Below, in pieces: positions 1-8,952 of a stretch of DNA of 64,000 nucleotides. Every line of letters starts with the position of its first letter. Positions within the stretch are counted from its first letter, which is position 1. The position numbers and the translations under genes were made by a program. This stretch comes from SZUA-444 sp965226565 (GTDB lineage: Bacteria; Bacillota; Clostridia; Oscillospirales; Ruminococcaceae): the NCBI GenBank assembly GCA_965226565.1, contig CBDDDI010000004.1:248001-312000 (forward strand). The letters are read 5' to 3'. The notes under the pieces are model-generated. The model searched no databases, was not told where the DNA came from, and was given only the letters and a program-made list of their open reading frames with translations.

Positions 1-1155
1 ATAACTTAAATCTATCAAAATAGCTCCTAAAGGTGCAGTAATAATAATAGATAAAACTGCAACAGTCAACGTTACTTGTCCACAATCTAGCCCTTGAGAC
101 AACGCTAAACCTCCAATAGCAGCCTGAACAGTAGCTTTTGGCATATATCCAAAAACACAAAACAATCGTTCTTTTTTATTTAATTTAGTTTTAATTAAGC
201 AAAGCAAAACACCAAGCATTCTAAATGCTAATGCAACAAAAATTATAAGAACAGCCATAATACCAGCAGAAGCAGCATATTTCAAATCAACAGTAGCACC
301 TACAAGAACAAACAATAAAACTTCTGCAGCAATCCAAAGTTTTGAAAATCTTTGGGATAATCTTCTAGCCAAAATATTGTTTCTGTTCAAAATCATAATA
401 CTCATACTCATAATCGCAAGCAATCCAGAATAAGGAACAACACCATTAATTATATTTTGAAGTTCTAATAATAAGAATGCAATACTAAGCATAATTATCA
501 CTTTAATAGAATCTCTAAGATGTATTTTCTTAAAGAAAATATTAATAACAAATCCTATTAAAAGTCCAACTAAAAGACCTGTAATAATAGAAATAGGAAT
601 TTGAATTAAAGACACAGCTTTAAATTCTCCGCTTTTCTCCAAAGTTGTAAAAACACTAAAAAGAACAATAACAAAAACATCATCAATAGACGCTCCAGCC
701 ATAATCATTTGAGGAATTCCTTGTTTTGTTCCATATTTTTTCTCAATTAAATTAATCATTCTAGGAACAATAACAGCTGGAGAAACAGCAGCAATAACGC
801 AACCAATAATAGCGGCCTCAGTATAAGTAACATCTAAAAACATTGGTGCAAATATAACAGTTGCTACAATCTCACAAGTTGCAGGAATAAAACTCATTAA
901 TATCGCAGGTCTTCCAACTTTTTTAAGCTCATCTATATTAACATTAAGACCAGCTCTAGTAAGAATAATGACCAAAGCAAACTGCCTTAAGTCAGCAGAA
1001 ATCAACAAAATTTTGTCATCAAGCAAATTCAAAGCATATGGACTAAGAATAATACCTGTTAAAATCATACCAAGCAAACTAGGCAGTTTCATAGCTTTAA
1101 AAATAGAACCTAATGATAATCCAACTAGAAAAATAAGTGCTAAAGATGTAAGCAT
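1..1155 (-). CDS. Cation:proton antiporter, CPA family (3' end beyond window)
   Basis: Open reading frame of 385 codons without a stop to the left edge, so the C-terminus is missing. The ATG is preceded by GGAGG at 7-8 nt. The protein starts MLTSLALIFLVGLSLG and is a chain of about 12 hydrophobic segments. The middle carries AASPAVIVPRMI near residue 125 and GASIDDVFVIV near residue 155; the paired Asp is the ion-binding signature of Na+/H+ (CPA1/CPA2) exchangers. No RCK/TrkA domain is reached before the edge. It probably exchanges Na+ or K+ for H+ at the cytoplasmic membrane; ion specificity cannot be read from sequence. It lies 115 nt downstream of the Rrf2 gene on the same strand and may be the last gene of that operon or have its own promoter. 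Confidence 0.88.
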   Translation of the reverse strand, partial: MLTSLALIFLVGLSLGSIFKAMKLPSLLGMILTGIILSPYALNLLDDKILLISADLRQFALVIILTRAGLNVNIDELKKVGRPAILMSFIPATCEIVATVIFAPMFLDVTYTEAAIIGCVIAAVSPAVIVPRMINLIEKKYGTKQGIPQMIMAGASIDDVFVIVLFSVFTTLEKSGEFKAVSLIQIPISIITGLLVGLLIGFVINIFFKKIHLRDSIKVIIMLSIAFLLLELQNIINGVVPYSGLLAIMSMSIMILNRNNILARRLSQRFSKLWIAAEVLLFVLVGATVDLKYAASAGIMAVLIIFVALAFRMLGVLLCLIKTKLNKKERLFCVFGYMPKATVQAAIGGLALSQGLDCGQVTLTVAVLSIIITAPLGAILIDLSY

Positions 1156-1270
1156 AATAAATCCTCCGTATATTTATAATCACTTAAAAAAGCCGATGGC
1201 AACTACAAAATTTGCAGAAGTCATCAACTTTATAAATTATTTTCACAATTACAATAAATTATATTTCTAT

Positions 1271-1675
1271 TTATTCATTTTCAATAAATTTATCGAATGT
1301 ATAACTTTCAAGTTCATCATTTACAATTTTACTTATATTTTCAAATGCTTTTTGATACAAACATGTTCCAGAAGCTCCTCTAGAACATAAAAATTCTGAA
1401 TCAAGACATCGATTTAACATATATGTACCTTCGACACATTCTATTACATCTTTAAGAGAAATTTCTTCAGGTTTTTTTAGAAGTTCATAGCCACCTTGAG
1501 TACCTTTAAAAGACTTGACAATTCCTGATGCAACAAGTTTTCTAAGAATTTTCAAAGAAAATCTTAATGTAACACAAGTCATATCAGACAATTTTTTTGC
1601 ATCTAATCTTTTATTATTATTCGCAAGACAAGCTACTATCCTAACGGCATAGTCCGCTTCGAGCGTAATATACAT
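1271..1675 (-). CDS. Rrf2-family transcriptional regulator, probable Fe-S sensor
   Basis: 134 aa, the usual size of the Rrf2 family. An N-terminal winged helix starts MYITLEADYAVRIVACLA, and the recognition helix and wing fall around residues 35-65 (TLRFSLKILRKL, then KGTQGGYEL). Cys90, Cys97 and Cys105 have the three-cysteine layout that binds a [2Fe-2S] or [4Fe-4S] cluster in IscR, NsrR and RsrR, here with C-x6-C-x7-C spacing. It therefore probably senses iron-sulfur status, redox or NO. The gene starts 12 nt after rpoD with GGAGGAG before the ATG, so it is likely cotranscribed with dnaG-rpoD. No isc/suf genes are in the window, so its targets are unknown. Confidence 0.88.
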   Translation of the reverse strand: MYITLEADYAVRIVACLANNNKRLDAKKLSDMTCVTLRFSLKILRKLVASGIVKSFKGTQGGYELLKKPEEISLKDVIECVEGTYMLNRCLDSEFLCSRGASGTCLYQKAFENISKIVNDELESYTFDKFIENE

Positions 1676-1687
1676 TCTACTCCTCCA

Positions 1688-2782
1688 TTAATCTAAATAA
1701 TCACGAACCTTGTTACTTCTATTTGGATGACGCAATTTTCTTAACGCCTTAGCTTCAATTTGTCTAATTCTTTCACGAGTAACATTAAATTGCTTTCCAA
1801 CTTCCTCAAGCGTTCTAGAACGTCCATCTTCAAGTCCAAAACGAAGTCTTAGTACTTTTTCTTCTCTTTCAGTCAAAGTAGATAGAACTTGATTTAATTG
1901 CTCTTTAAGCAAAATAAGAGAAGCAGCTTCAGCAGGAGCAGGAGCATCTTCATCAGGAATAAAATCTCCAAGATGGCTGTCTTCCTCTTCACCAATAGGA
2001 GTTTCAAGAGAAACAGGATCTTGAGCAATTCTCATAATCTCTCTAACTCTTTCAACAGGCATACTAATTTCTTCAGCAATTTCGTCAGGACTAGGATCAT
2101 GACCATTTTTATGAAGAAGTTGACTAGAAGCCTTTTTAACTTTAGTAATAGTTTCAACCATATGAACAGGAATACGAATTGTACGAGCCTGATCAGCAAT
2201 AGCACGTGTAATAGCTTGTCTTATCCACCATGTAGCATATGTTGAAAATTTAAAACCTTTTGTATGGTCAAATTTTTCTACAGCCTTAATAAGCCCAAGA
2301 TTACCTTCTTGGATCAAATCAAGGAACGACATTCCTCTACCAACATATCTTTTAGCAATAGAAACAACAAGTCTTAAATTAGCTTCTGCCAATCTTTTTC
2401 TTGCATTTGTCGCTATTTTTTCATCAGAAGAAGCCATTTGTTCAGCAAGTGTTATCTCATCTTCTGCTGATAACAAAGTAACTCTACCAATTTCTTTTAA
2501 ATAAATTTTAACAGGATCATCTATAGCGATACCTTCTGTTGAAATATTTACATTAGAATCATCTGAAGAATTTGAATCAACAACATTGATATTTTCTTCT
2601 AAAGTAACGTCATCAATAATTTTAATATTCAAACTAGAACAACTATCATAAAAGTTATCCATTTGTTCAACATCAAAATCAAGCTCTTCAAAAGTATCAG
2701 TTATTTCTTTTGTTGTTAATTTACCAGTCTTTTTGCCTTGCTCAAGAAGGCTTTCTATACTCATTTTTTTACCTGATCCCAT
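1688..2782 (-). CDS. rpoD: RNA polymerase primary sigma factor (sigma-70/SigA)
   Basis: 364 aa housekeeping sigma factor. A shortened region 1.1 (residues 1-85, acidic) is followed by region 1.2 (DPVKIYLKEIGRVTLL), region 2 with GFKFSTYATWWIRQAITRAI (2.3-2.4, promoter melting and -10 recognition), region 3 and region 4.2 (TLEEVGKQFNVTRERIRQIE, -35 recognition). GDFIPDEDAPAPAEAA between regions 3 and 4 is the usual RpoD linker. The ATG at 2782 has GGAGG about 7 nt upstream; Met7 is a weaker alternative. It lies 12 nt behind dnaG, the classic macromolecular synthesis operon order. It should recognise the TTGACA/TATAAT promoters seen throughout the window. Confidence 0.97.
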   Translation of the reverse strand: MGSGKKMSIESLLEQGKKTGKLTTKEITDTFEELDFDVEQMDNFYDSCSSLNIKIIDDVTLEENINVVDSNSSDDSNVNISTEGIAIDDPVKIYLKEIGRVTLLSAEDEITLAEQMASSDEKIATNARKRLAEANLRLVVSIAKRYVGRGMSFLDLIQEGNLGLIKAVEKFDHTKGFKFSTYATWWIRQAITRAIADQARTIRIPVHMVETITKVKKASSQLLHKNGHDPSPDEIAEEISMPVERVREIMRIAQDPVSLETPIGEEEDSHLGDFIPDEDAPAPAEAASLILLKEQLNQVLSTLTEREEKVLRLRFGLEDGRSRTLEEVGKQFNVTRERIRQIEAKALRKLRHPNRSNKVRDYLD

Positions 2783-2794
2783 TACAATCCTCCA

Positions 2795-4564
2795 TTACAT
2801 ACCATGATTGGTTTTACTTTTTTTTAATTTATTTGAAAAATCTAAAAATTCCTCATCTGACATATCGCTATTTTCATTTATTTTATCATCGCTCAAAAGC
2901 AATACGTCAATATAATCATTTATAGTATCCATTGTAATATCAATCTCTCTTGATTTCGAAATTATTTCGGATATTTTGCCCATTTCTTTAGGTGAAAATT
3001 CGCTATTAAAAGAAGAGATACTTATTTCAGTCAAATTTTGCAATTTATCCACTAAAAAACTAAAAACTTTTCTATTAAAACTCGTCACAAAATTATCCAC
3101 AGATATTTTTGATATTATTTCATTAAATTTATCTTGATTATAAAACAAAAAAGAAATAATTCCATTTTCAGCTTTTGCTTGTTTAGGATATTTTTTAGCT
3201 TCAGGATTTATAACATCTTTGTTTTGCGTAAAACTATTTGTAATATTACGCCATTGCCTTTTATCATTTGATCTACTACGTTTTTTAATAATCGCATTAA
3301 CCTCAGTAGTAAGAACTTGTTTAGAAACTCCTTGATCATTAGAAACTCTAGAAATATATATTTCTCTTTCAATTGGAGATATTATTTCTGACAAAACGTT
3401 TGTTACACGTTTTAGAAACTCAACTTTACCAAAATCACTTTCTAAATCAATTCCATCTTTACATTTATTTATCTTAAAAGCTATTGCTCCTTCTGAATTT
3501 TCAAGCAACAATTTAAATCTTGTTGCTCCAAATTTTTTAATAAACTCATCCGGATCTTTAGCATTATTTATTTTTAATATTTTTGTTTTCAAACCTACTT
3601 CACTAAGCATTTTAATAGCTTTGTTAGTAGCCTTTTGGCCAGCCTCATCACTATCATAAGAAATAATTATCTCTTCAGCATATTGTGACATAAGCCTAGC
3701 TTGTTCTGGAGTAAGAGCTGTTCCAAGTGTAGCAACAACATTATCTATACCTGCCTGATTAACAGCAATAACATCCATATAACCTTCTGCCAAAATCAAT
3801 TTTTTCTCATTACTTGTCTTTGCAAAATTCAAAGAAAACAAATTTCTACTCTTTTTAAAAACTGGAGTATCAGATGAATTCAAATATTTAGGACCATCAC
3901 CATCAATAAGTCTTCCACCAAAAGCAACAACATTTCCTCTTAAATCAACAATAGGAAATATAATTCTATTTCTAAAAACATCAAAAACATTACCAGTTCT
4001 AGACCTTAAACAAAGTCCAGCAGCAACCATTTCATCTTCTAAATAACCTTTAGATTTCAAAAAATCCTTTAAATTTCTCCATTGATTTTCAGCAAATCCA
4101 ATTCCATATTTTTTAATAGTCTCCGGTCTAAGACCTCTATTAATCAAATATGCCAAACCTTTTTCACCTTGTTTACTTTTAAGCTGTGAAAAATAAAAAT
4201 TAGCACTAAGCCTGTTCATCTCAAAAATTCTTTGTTTTAATTTAAAATGCTTGTCCTGTTTATCATTATCATTTTCAGGAAAAGCAATACCAGACTTTTC
4301 AGCAAGATATCTTAAAGCTTCAATATAATCTAAATTTTCACTTTTCATAACGAAAGTAATTACATCTCCACCAGCTCCACAACCATAACAATAAAAACTT
4401 TGCGTATCAGGATATACAGTGCAAGAAGGAGTTTTCTCAGAATGAAAAGGACAAAGACAAACATAATTATGTCCTCTTTTATTTAGATGTGTGTATGAAG
4501 ACATTACACTTTCAATGCTGTTAGCATTTTTAAGTTGATATATAAAATCTTCACTTATTGCCAT
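2795..4564 (-). CDS. dnaG: DNA primase
   Basis: 589 aa, normal DnaG length. The N-terminal CHC2 zinc finger has ligands Cys38, His41, Cys59 and Cys62. The RNA polymerase core follows, with a TOPRIM domain showing LILAEGYMDVIA (metal-binding Glu) and SYDSDEAGQKA (DxD-type acid pair) around residues 255-315. The C-terminal third is the less conserved helicase-binding region. It makes RNA primers at the fork with DnaB. The ATG is preceded by GGAGG; an out-of-frame ATG lies between the two. Its position just upstream of rpoD and downstream of dgt supports a single transcript. Confidence 0.97.
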   Translation of the reverse strand: MAISEDFIYQLKNANSIESVMSSYTHLNKRGHNYVCLCPFHSEKTPSCTVYPDTQSFYCYGCGAGGDVITFVMKSENLDYIEALRYLAEKSGIAFPENDNDKQDKHFKLKQRIFEMNRLSANFYFSQLKSKQGEKGLAYLINRGLRPETIKKYGIGFAENQWRNLKDFLKSKGYLEDEMVAAGLCLRSRTGNVFDVFRNRIIFPIVDLRGNVVAFGGRLIDGDGPKYLNSSDTPVFKKSRNLFSLNFAKTSNEKKLILAEGYMDVIAVNQAGIDNVVATLGTALTPEQARLMSQYAEEIIISYDSDEAGQKATNKAIKMLSEVGLKTKILKINNAKDPDEFIKKFGATRFKLLLENSEGAIAFKINKCKDGIDLESDFGKVEFLKRVTNVLSEIISPIEREIYISRVSNDQGVSKQVLTTEVNAIIKKRSRSNDKRQWRNITNSFTQNKDVINPEAKKYPKQAKAENGIISFLFYNQDKFNEIISKISVDNFVTSFNRKVFSFLVDKLQNLTEISISSFNSEFSPKEMGKISEIISKSREIDITMDTINDYIDVLLLSDDKINENSDMSDEEFLDFSNKLKKSKTNHGM

Positions 4565-4582
4565 TTCATACCTCCAAAAAAC

Positions 4583-5575
4583 CTATATACTCCAACTTTT
4601 TGGAATAAACAAATTGCTAAATAATGTAATCGCATATCCATCAGTCATACCAGCAACAAAATCACAAACAGCTTGTTCTTTTGAAATTCTATCCATACTT
4701 CTTTTATATTTATCTGGTAATTTATCTGGATTGTTGTAAAAATAAAAAAACAATTTTTCAACAAGTTGTTTAGCTTTACCTTCTTCAGATTTTGCAACAG
4801 GATTTCTATACACTGTTTCAAACATCCAACTATGCAGCTCATCATGTGCTTTTAAAATTTCGCTATCAATTTTAATTTCTTCCGGTCCATTATCTATTAT
4901 TGATTTAACAAGCGTAGTAATTCGCTCTGATTTATTTTTACCAAGTATTTTCACAGCAAATATAGGAAGTTCATCTTCAGAAATAATTTTCGCACGTATA
5001 GAATCATCAATATCATGATTAATATAAGCAATTCTATCAGCTAATCTAACGATATAACCTTCTTTTGTATCAGCTATTTCATTTGTGTGACAATAAATAC
5101 CATTCTTGACTTCTTTAGTAAGGTTTAAACCTTTGCCTGATTTTTCTATGTAATCAACAACTCTAACACTTTGCTGATAATGTTTAAAACCATCCGAACA
5201 AATTTGGTCTAAAATTTGCTCACCAGCATGTCCAAAAGGAGTATGTCCTAAATCATGTCCAAGAGCAATTGCTTCTGTTAAATCTTCATTAAGACGTAAT
5301 GCTCTAGTAATTGTTCTTGCTATTTGTGCAACTTCAAGTGTATGAGTAAGCCTTGTCCTATAATGATCACCAGTAGGTTTCAAATAAACTTGAGTTTTAT
5401 GTTTAAGCCTGCTAAAAGCTTTACAATGAATAATTCTATCTCTATCACGTTGAAAATCAGTCCTTAACGAACATTTTTCTTCAAAACGTTTTCTACCACA
5501 AGTTTCTTCCGAAAGAGATGCATATTTACACAAAATTTTTCGTTCAATTTCTTCAGTTTGTTCACGCACAGTCAT
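4583..5575 (-). CDS. dgt: Deoxyguanosinetriphosphate triphosphohydrolase-like HD protein
   Basis: 330 aa. The family signature RIIHCKAFSRLKHKTQVYL is followed by H in TRLTHTLEVAQIA, HD in ALGHDLGHTPFGHAGE and a later Asp in RLADRIAYINHDIDD, together forming the HD metal site. This is the shorter, type 2 form of dGTPase common upstream of dnaG in Clostridia. The enzyme splits dNTPs (classically dGTP) into deoxynucleoside and triphosphate, and so tunes dNTP pools for replication. AGGAAGTGA precedes the ATG. dnaG follows after 18 nt, so coexpression with the primase is likely. Confidence 0.93.
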   Translation of the reverse strand: MTVREQTEEIERKILCKYASLSEETCGRKRFEEKCSLRTDFQRDRDRIIHCKAFSRLKHKTQVYLKPTGDHYRTRLTHTLEVAQIARTITRALRLNEDLTEAIALGHDLGHTPFGHAGEQILDQICSDGFKHYQQSVRVVDYIEKSGKGLNLTKEVKNGIYCHTNEIADTKEGYIVRLADRIAYINHDIDDSIRAKIISEDELPIFAVKILGKNKSERITTLVKSIIDNGPEEIKIDSEILKAHDELHSWMFETVYRNPVAKSEEGKAKQLVEKLFFYFYNNPDKLPDKYKRSMDRISKEQAVCDFVAGMTDGYAITLFSNLFIPKSWSI

Positions 5576-5619
5576 TTTATCACTTCCTAAATACGGTTTT
5601 GTTCCATATCAGTAATGTT

Positions 5620-6240
5620 TTAAGAAAAGTCTGAAAATTTTTCTTCTGATTTTTCTATTTCAACTTTAGACGAGGTTATATTAATAATTTCTTTATATAA
5701 TTTATCTGCAAACTCACTTTTAACTAGCAATTTTATTTCAACATTATCAGTAAAATCTGTTGAAAGAATTTTTATTTCATAATCAGGAATTATATAATTA
5801 ATCTTTCCATAATGATTATAATCAGTTATAATTTTAAATTCAAAACAATTGCACATATTAATAACATCAGCAGAATCAATAGCGATTTTACAACTATGAG
5901 AATAAGCTCTCACAAGTCCACCGCCACCAAGCAAAATTCCACCAAAATATCTCGTAACAACAACACAAACATCAGTCAAATTATTTTTTAATATAGCATC
6001 TAAAACAGGAACGCCTGCAGTACCTTGAGGTTCACCATCATCAGAATAACGAGTTATATTATTATCTCTTAAAACATAAGCATAAACATTATGCGTTGCT
6101 TTTCTATGCATAGCTTTTATAGAATTTATAAATTCAACAGCTTGTTCATTAGTTTTAACATGAGAAATATATCCAATAAACTCCGATTTTTTCTCAACAA
6201 AAGCAGCATCAGCACTACCATTTATTGTTTTATATGACAT
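5620..6240 (-). CDS. YigZ/IMPACT family protein
   Basis: 206 aa with an N-terminal UPF0029/IMPACT domain: the core reads YSDDGEPQGTAGVPVLDAI (residues about 65-83), then VVVTRYFGGILLGGGGLVRAY. The C-terminal ~75 residues match the DUF1949-type EF-G-like domain position. YigZ proteins are widespread; eukaryotic IMPACT modulates the GCN2 stress kinase, but the bacterial biochemical role is unsettled. AGAGG precedes the ATG. It is separated from rpmE by a strong terminator and from dgt by 44 nt, so it is the likely first gene of the yigZ-dgt-dnaG-rpoD-rrf2 group. Confidence 0.92.
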   Translation of the reverse strand: MSYKTINGSADAAFVEKKSEFIGYISHVKTNEQAVEFINSIKAMHRKATHNVYAYVLRDNNITRYSDDGEPQGTAGVPVLDAILKNNLTDVCVVVTRYFGGILLGGGGLVRAYSHSCKIAIDSADVINMCNCFEFKIITDYNHYGKINYIIPDYEIKILSTDFTDNVEIKLLVKSEFADKLYKEIINITSSKVEIEKSEEKFSDFS

Positions 6241-6288
6241 TATTACCTCTTTATATTAAAATACAGTACACATTATATTATATCATTT

Positions 6289-6336
6289 TTTTCAAAAAAA
6301 TCAAAAGCCGGAATTAAAAGTTTAACTCCGGCTTTA
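6289..6336 (-). terminator. Rho-independent terminator of rpmE
   Basis: On the minus strand, AGCCGGA at 6333-6327 pairs with TCCGGCT at 6312-6306. The stem continues through a mismatch into a second short helix and is followed by TTTTGATTTTTTT. It lies 6 nt after the rpmE stop and before yigZ. Confidence 0.88.
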
Positions 6337-6342
6337 AGAAAA

Positions 6343-6546
6343 TTACTTGTCAAGATTAAATCTCTTTTTAAATCTATCAACACGTCCGCCTGTATCGATA
6401 AGTTTTTGTTTACCAGTGAAGAATGGGTGACATTTTGAACAAATTTCAACTTTGATATCTTTCTTAGTTGAAGAAGTTTCAATTACATTACCACATGCAC
6501 AAGTAATAGTAGTTTTCTCGTACTTTGGATGAATACCTTGTTTCAT
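6343..6546 (-). CDS. rpmE: 50S ribosomal protein L31, zinc-binding (C+) type
   Basis: 67 aa beginning MKQGIHPKYEKTTITCACGN. Cys residues in TCACGN and EICSKCHPFFTGKQ form the zinc-binding site of the C+ form, so this is the zinc-replete paralogue rather than the Zur-induced C- type. The C-terminus GGRVDRFKKRF is typical. The start at 6546 is fixed by AGGAG 8-9 nt upstream; an in-frame ATG 48 nt further up lacks a ribosome site and would add an unlikely hydrophobic extension. It stands alone, bounded by the terminator at 6289-6336. Confidence 0.96.
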   Translation of the reverse strand: MKQGIHPKYEKTTITCACGNVIETSSTKKDIKVEICSKCHPFFTGKQKLIDTGGRVDRFKKRFNLDK

Positions 6547-6760
6547 TTCGCATATCTCCTTTCCAAAAATTATGATAACATAGTAGCCCATCATAAAATT
6601 CAGACAGTAGTACTATGGAAAAATCACTTACACCTTTGTATTATATCACACCTTCACATTTTTGACAAGAGCATTTAATAAAAAAATTAATTATATTTTA
6701 CTGGACTTTTTTCTTTTTTATGGTATTATAAATCTATACAATTATTTCTAGGAGGTTATT

Positions 6761-6997
6761 ATGCCACATATCACAATTAAAACTCTTGCTGGAAAAAGCG
6801 AAGAAGTAAAGAATTTATGTGTAGAAAAGGTTGCGAAAGCTATGCAAGAAGCTCTTGGTGCTTCTGATAAACATATTTCTGTTTCTGTTGAAGATTATTC
6901 TCCTCAAGAATGGCAAGATGTTTATGCAAATGAGATTGAAAACAATCCAAATCTTAGAAAAAAACCAGATTATGATCCAAAAAGCTTTTTAAAATAG
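6761..6997 (+). CDS. 4-Oxalocrotonate tautomerase family protein
   Basis: 78 aa, a little longer than the 62-residue classic enzyme. After Met removal Pro becomes the N-terminal residue (MPHITIKTLAGKS), the catalytic base of the tautomerase superfamily. The single beta-alpha-beta unit ISVSVEDYSPQEW matches the DmpI/YolI-like group. It probably catalyses keto-enol tautomerisation, or is a promiscuous isomerase; no catabolic genes adjoin it, so the substrate is unknown. AGGAGG precedes the ATG by 7 nt and a strong terminator follows the stop, so the gene is monocistronic. Confidence 0.87.
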   Translation: MPHITIKTLAGKSEEVKNLCVEKVAKAMQEALGASDKHISVSVEDYSPQEWQDVYANEIENNPNLRKKPDYDPKSFLK

Positions 6998-7003
6998 GTT
7001 TTT

Positions 7004-7039
7004 AGGAAACTTTTTAAATACTAGAAAGTTTCCTTTTTT
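7004..7039 (+). terminator. Rho-independent terminator after the tautomerase gene
   Basis: AGGAAACTTT (7004-7013) pairs with AAAGTTTCCT (7025-7034), followed by TTTTT. It ends the tautomerase transcript ahead of maf. Confidence 0.9.
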
Positions 7040-7073
7040 CTTTAAACAAAAATATATTATAAGGAATTTTTAT

Positions 7074-7646
7074 ATGGAAAATTTAAAAATTATTCTTGGT
7101 TCAACTTCTCCTAGAAGAAAAGAACTTTTATCAATGATATTTGATAATTTTGAAATAATGTCACCAAATATTGATGAAACAGTAGGTGAAAATATAGAAC
7201 CTAAAGTGACCGCAGAGTATTTGGCATTAAAAAAAGCTGATGCTATATCTGAAAAAGATGCTTTGATAATAACAGCTGATACTGTTGTTTTGTGTGATAA
7301 TAAAATACTTGGAAAACCTTCTGATAAAGATGATGCTATAACTATTCTTAAAAATTTATCTAAAAAAACACATACAGTTATATCTGGAGTTTGTTTAAAA
7401 TACAATGATTCTATTTTATCATTTTCAGAAACAACAAAAGTTGAATTTCTTAAAGTTAGTGATTCAGAAATTATAGAATATGTAAATACAGATGAACCTT
7501 ATGATAAAGCTGGAGGATATGGTATACAAGGCAAAGCAGCTTTATTTATCAAAGGAATAAAAGGCGATTATTATAATGTTGTTGGATTACCAATTTCAAG
7601 ACTTAACAAAGAAATTAAACTATTTAGAAAAACAGCAGGATTTTAA
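7074..7646 (+). CDS. maf: Maf family nucleotide pyrophosphatase
   Basis: 190 aa, standard Maf length. The N-terminal phosphate-binding loop LGSTSPRRKELL (residues 6-17) and the catalytic Asp in IITADTVV (about residue 67) are present, then KPSDKDDA and the C-terminal GGYGIQGKAALFIKGIKGDYYNVVGLP split over residues 143-169. Maf proteins hydrolyse dTTP/UTP or modified nucleotides to monophosphates and act as house-cleaning enzymes and septum inhibitors. AAGGA precedes the ATG. It is followed by 115 nt of A+T-rich spacer. Confidence 0.95.
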   Translation: MENLKIILGSTSPRRKELLSMIFDNFEIMSPNIDETVGENIEPKVTAEYLALKKADAISEKDALIITADTVVLCDNKILGKPSDKDDAITILKNLSKKTHTVISGVCLKYNDSILSFSETTKVEFLKVSDSEIIEYVNTDEPYDKAGGYGIQGKAALFIKGIKGDYYNVVGLPISRLNKEIKLFRKTAGF

Positions 7647-7761
7647 AAAAAATACTTATAAATGTATATAATTTTGTATATTAATCTTATTTTGTAATAA
7701 ATTCGTTTTTATTTAACAGAATTTATTAATTTGCATACTATGGGTTATAAGGGGGAATAGT

Positions 7762-8043
7762 ATGCAACAAAATTCATCTAATGAAAAAAAAAATAAAAAA
7801 AAAGATAAAAAATGTTGCAATAATACTATTTTCAAGAACGGACGATGTTTGACTATTTTAGCAGCGTCTACAGCTAATGTATTTGCAGAGAAGTTTACAG
7901 ATGACGAATTAGTAGTTTTATCATTATTTTTTTCAACTGTAGGAGATGCTTTAGAAACAATTGTGGCTGCTAATGCTGTAATGGACTGCAATGATGATGA
8001 CGATGATGAACTTATACTTGGAAACAATCCTACTATTATATAA
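7762..8043 (+). CDS. Small Cys/Lys-rich protein, DUF6774-like
   Basis: 93 aa, not confidently recognised. The N-terminus is a Lys/Asn tract (residues 7-17) followed by a Cys-Cys pair. The middle (residues 30-75) is a compact alpha-helical segment, LTILAASTANVFAEKF...DELVVLSLFFSTVGDALETI, which resembles the small clostridial DUF6774 proteins as I remember them. The C-terminus has a run of five Asp. There is no signal peptide or clear membrane helix. It is preceded by AAGGGGGAATAGT at the ATG. rsmE starts 20 nt after its stop, so the two genes may share a transcript. Function unknown. Confidence 0.72.
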   Translation: MQQNSSNEKKNKKKDKKCCNNTIFKNGRCLTILAASTANVFAEKFTDDELVVLSLFFSTVGDALETIVAANAVMDCNDDDDDELILGNNPTII

Positions 8044-8063
8044 AGATAAAAGGAAGTGAACAA

Positions 8064-8783
8064 ATGCCTAGATTTTTTAAATCTGATATAACAGGTGAAC
8101 AAATTATTATTGATGGAAAAGATGCTGAGCATATTGGAAGATCACTTAGAATGAAAATTGGCGATGAAATAACCATATGTGACTGTATAGGCAACGATTA
8201 TTTTTGTAAAATTTCATCAATCTCAGATGAAATTTGTTGTAGTATAATGAAAAAAGAAAAGTCAAAATCAGAACCTAATGTACATGTTACTCTTTATCAA
8301 GCTATGCCTAAATCAGATAAATTTGAAACTATTATACAAAAAAGTGTTGAGCTTGGTGTAACAAAAATTGTGCCTATTTTGACTACCAGATGTGTAAGCA
8401 GACCTGATAAAAAAACAATGTCGAAAAAATTAAAACGATATGAAAAAATTTCTTTGGAAGCTGCAAAACAATGTGGACGTGGAATTATTCCTGAAATTTC
8501 GGATATAATGTCTTTTAAAGAAGCAATTACCAGCATGAAAACTGAAAATCATGCAATACTATTCTATGAGAGAGGTGGAATTAATCTTAAAAATTTCAAT
8601 TTCTCTGCAAAAGATAACATATCAATAATGATTGGTTCTGAAGGTGGATTTTCTGAAGAAGAAGCTGAGTTTGCAAAAAACAACGGAGTAATTATTGCTG
8701 GTTTAGGAAATAGAATTTTACGATGTGAGACTGCTCCGCTTGCTGCTTTGTCAATTATTATGAATTTAACGGATAATATGTAA
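8064..8783 (+). CDS. rsmE: 16S rRNA (uracil1498-N3)-methyltransferase
   Basis: 239 aa, usual RsmE length. An N-terminal PUA-like domain (EQIIIDGKDAEHIGRSLRMKIGD split over residues 12-35) precedes a SPOUT methyltransferase domain with the C-terminal knot motifs IGSEGGFSEEEAEFA (about residues 191-205) and LGNRILRCETAPLAAL (about 213-228). It methylates U1498 in the decoding region of the small subunit using SAM. AGGAAGTGAACAA precedes the ATG. In many Firmicutes rsmE follows prmA and dnaJ; here it follows the DUF6774-like gene. Confidence 0.96.
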   Translation: MPRFFKSDITGEQIIIDGKDAEHIGRSLRMKIGDEITICDCIGNDYFCKISSISDEICCSIMKKEKSKSEPNVHVTLYQAMPKSDKFETIIQKSVELGVTKIVPILTTRCVSRPDKKTMSKKLKRYEKISLEAAKQCGRGIIPEISDIMSFKEAITSMKTENHAILFYERGGINLKNFNFSAKDNISIMIGSEGGFSEEEAEFAKNNGVIIAGLGNRILRCETAPLAALSIIMNLTDNM

Positions 8784-8884
8784 TTTAATAATGTCTTATT
8801 AAAAGATTTTACTCATTTTATTCATATATATTATATTTTTCAAGTGTTTTAGTGCCTACTTTGTATTTTTACAAAACAATGAAT

Positions 8885-8913
8885 TTGAAATATATATTTT
8901 TTTATGATATAAT
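8885..8913 (+). promoter_or_regulatory. Sigma-A promoter of the Cys-rich membrane protein gene
   Basis: TTGAAA (8885-8890), 17-nt spacer, TATAAT (8908-8913), with an extended TG one base before the -10. Predicted start is about 30 nt ahead of the coding sequence. Confidence 0.8.
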
Positions 8914-8952
8914 GTTGTAAACTTTTAAATTAATTTCGGGAGGTTTAGATTT

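Noticed and set aside
1190..1215. Terminator between the Rrf2 gene and the antiporter gene
   Set aside because: GCC-GAT-GGC gives only a 3-bp stem before the T-run.
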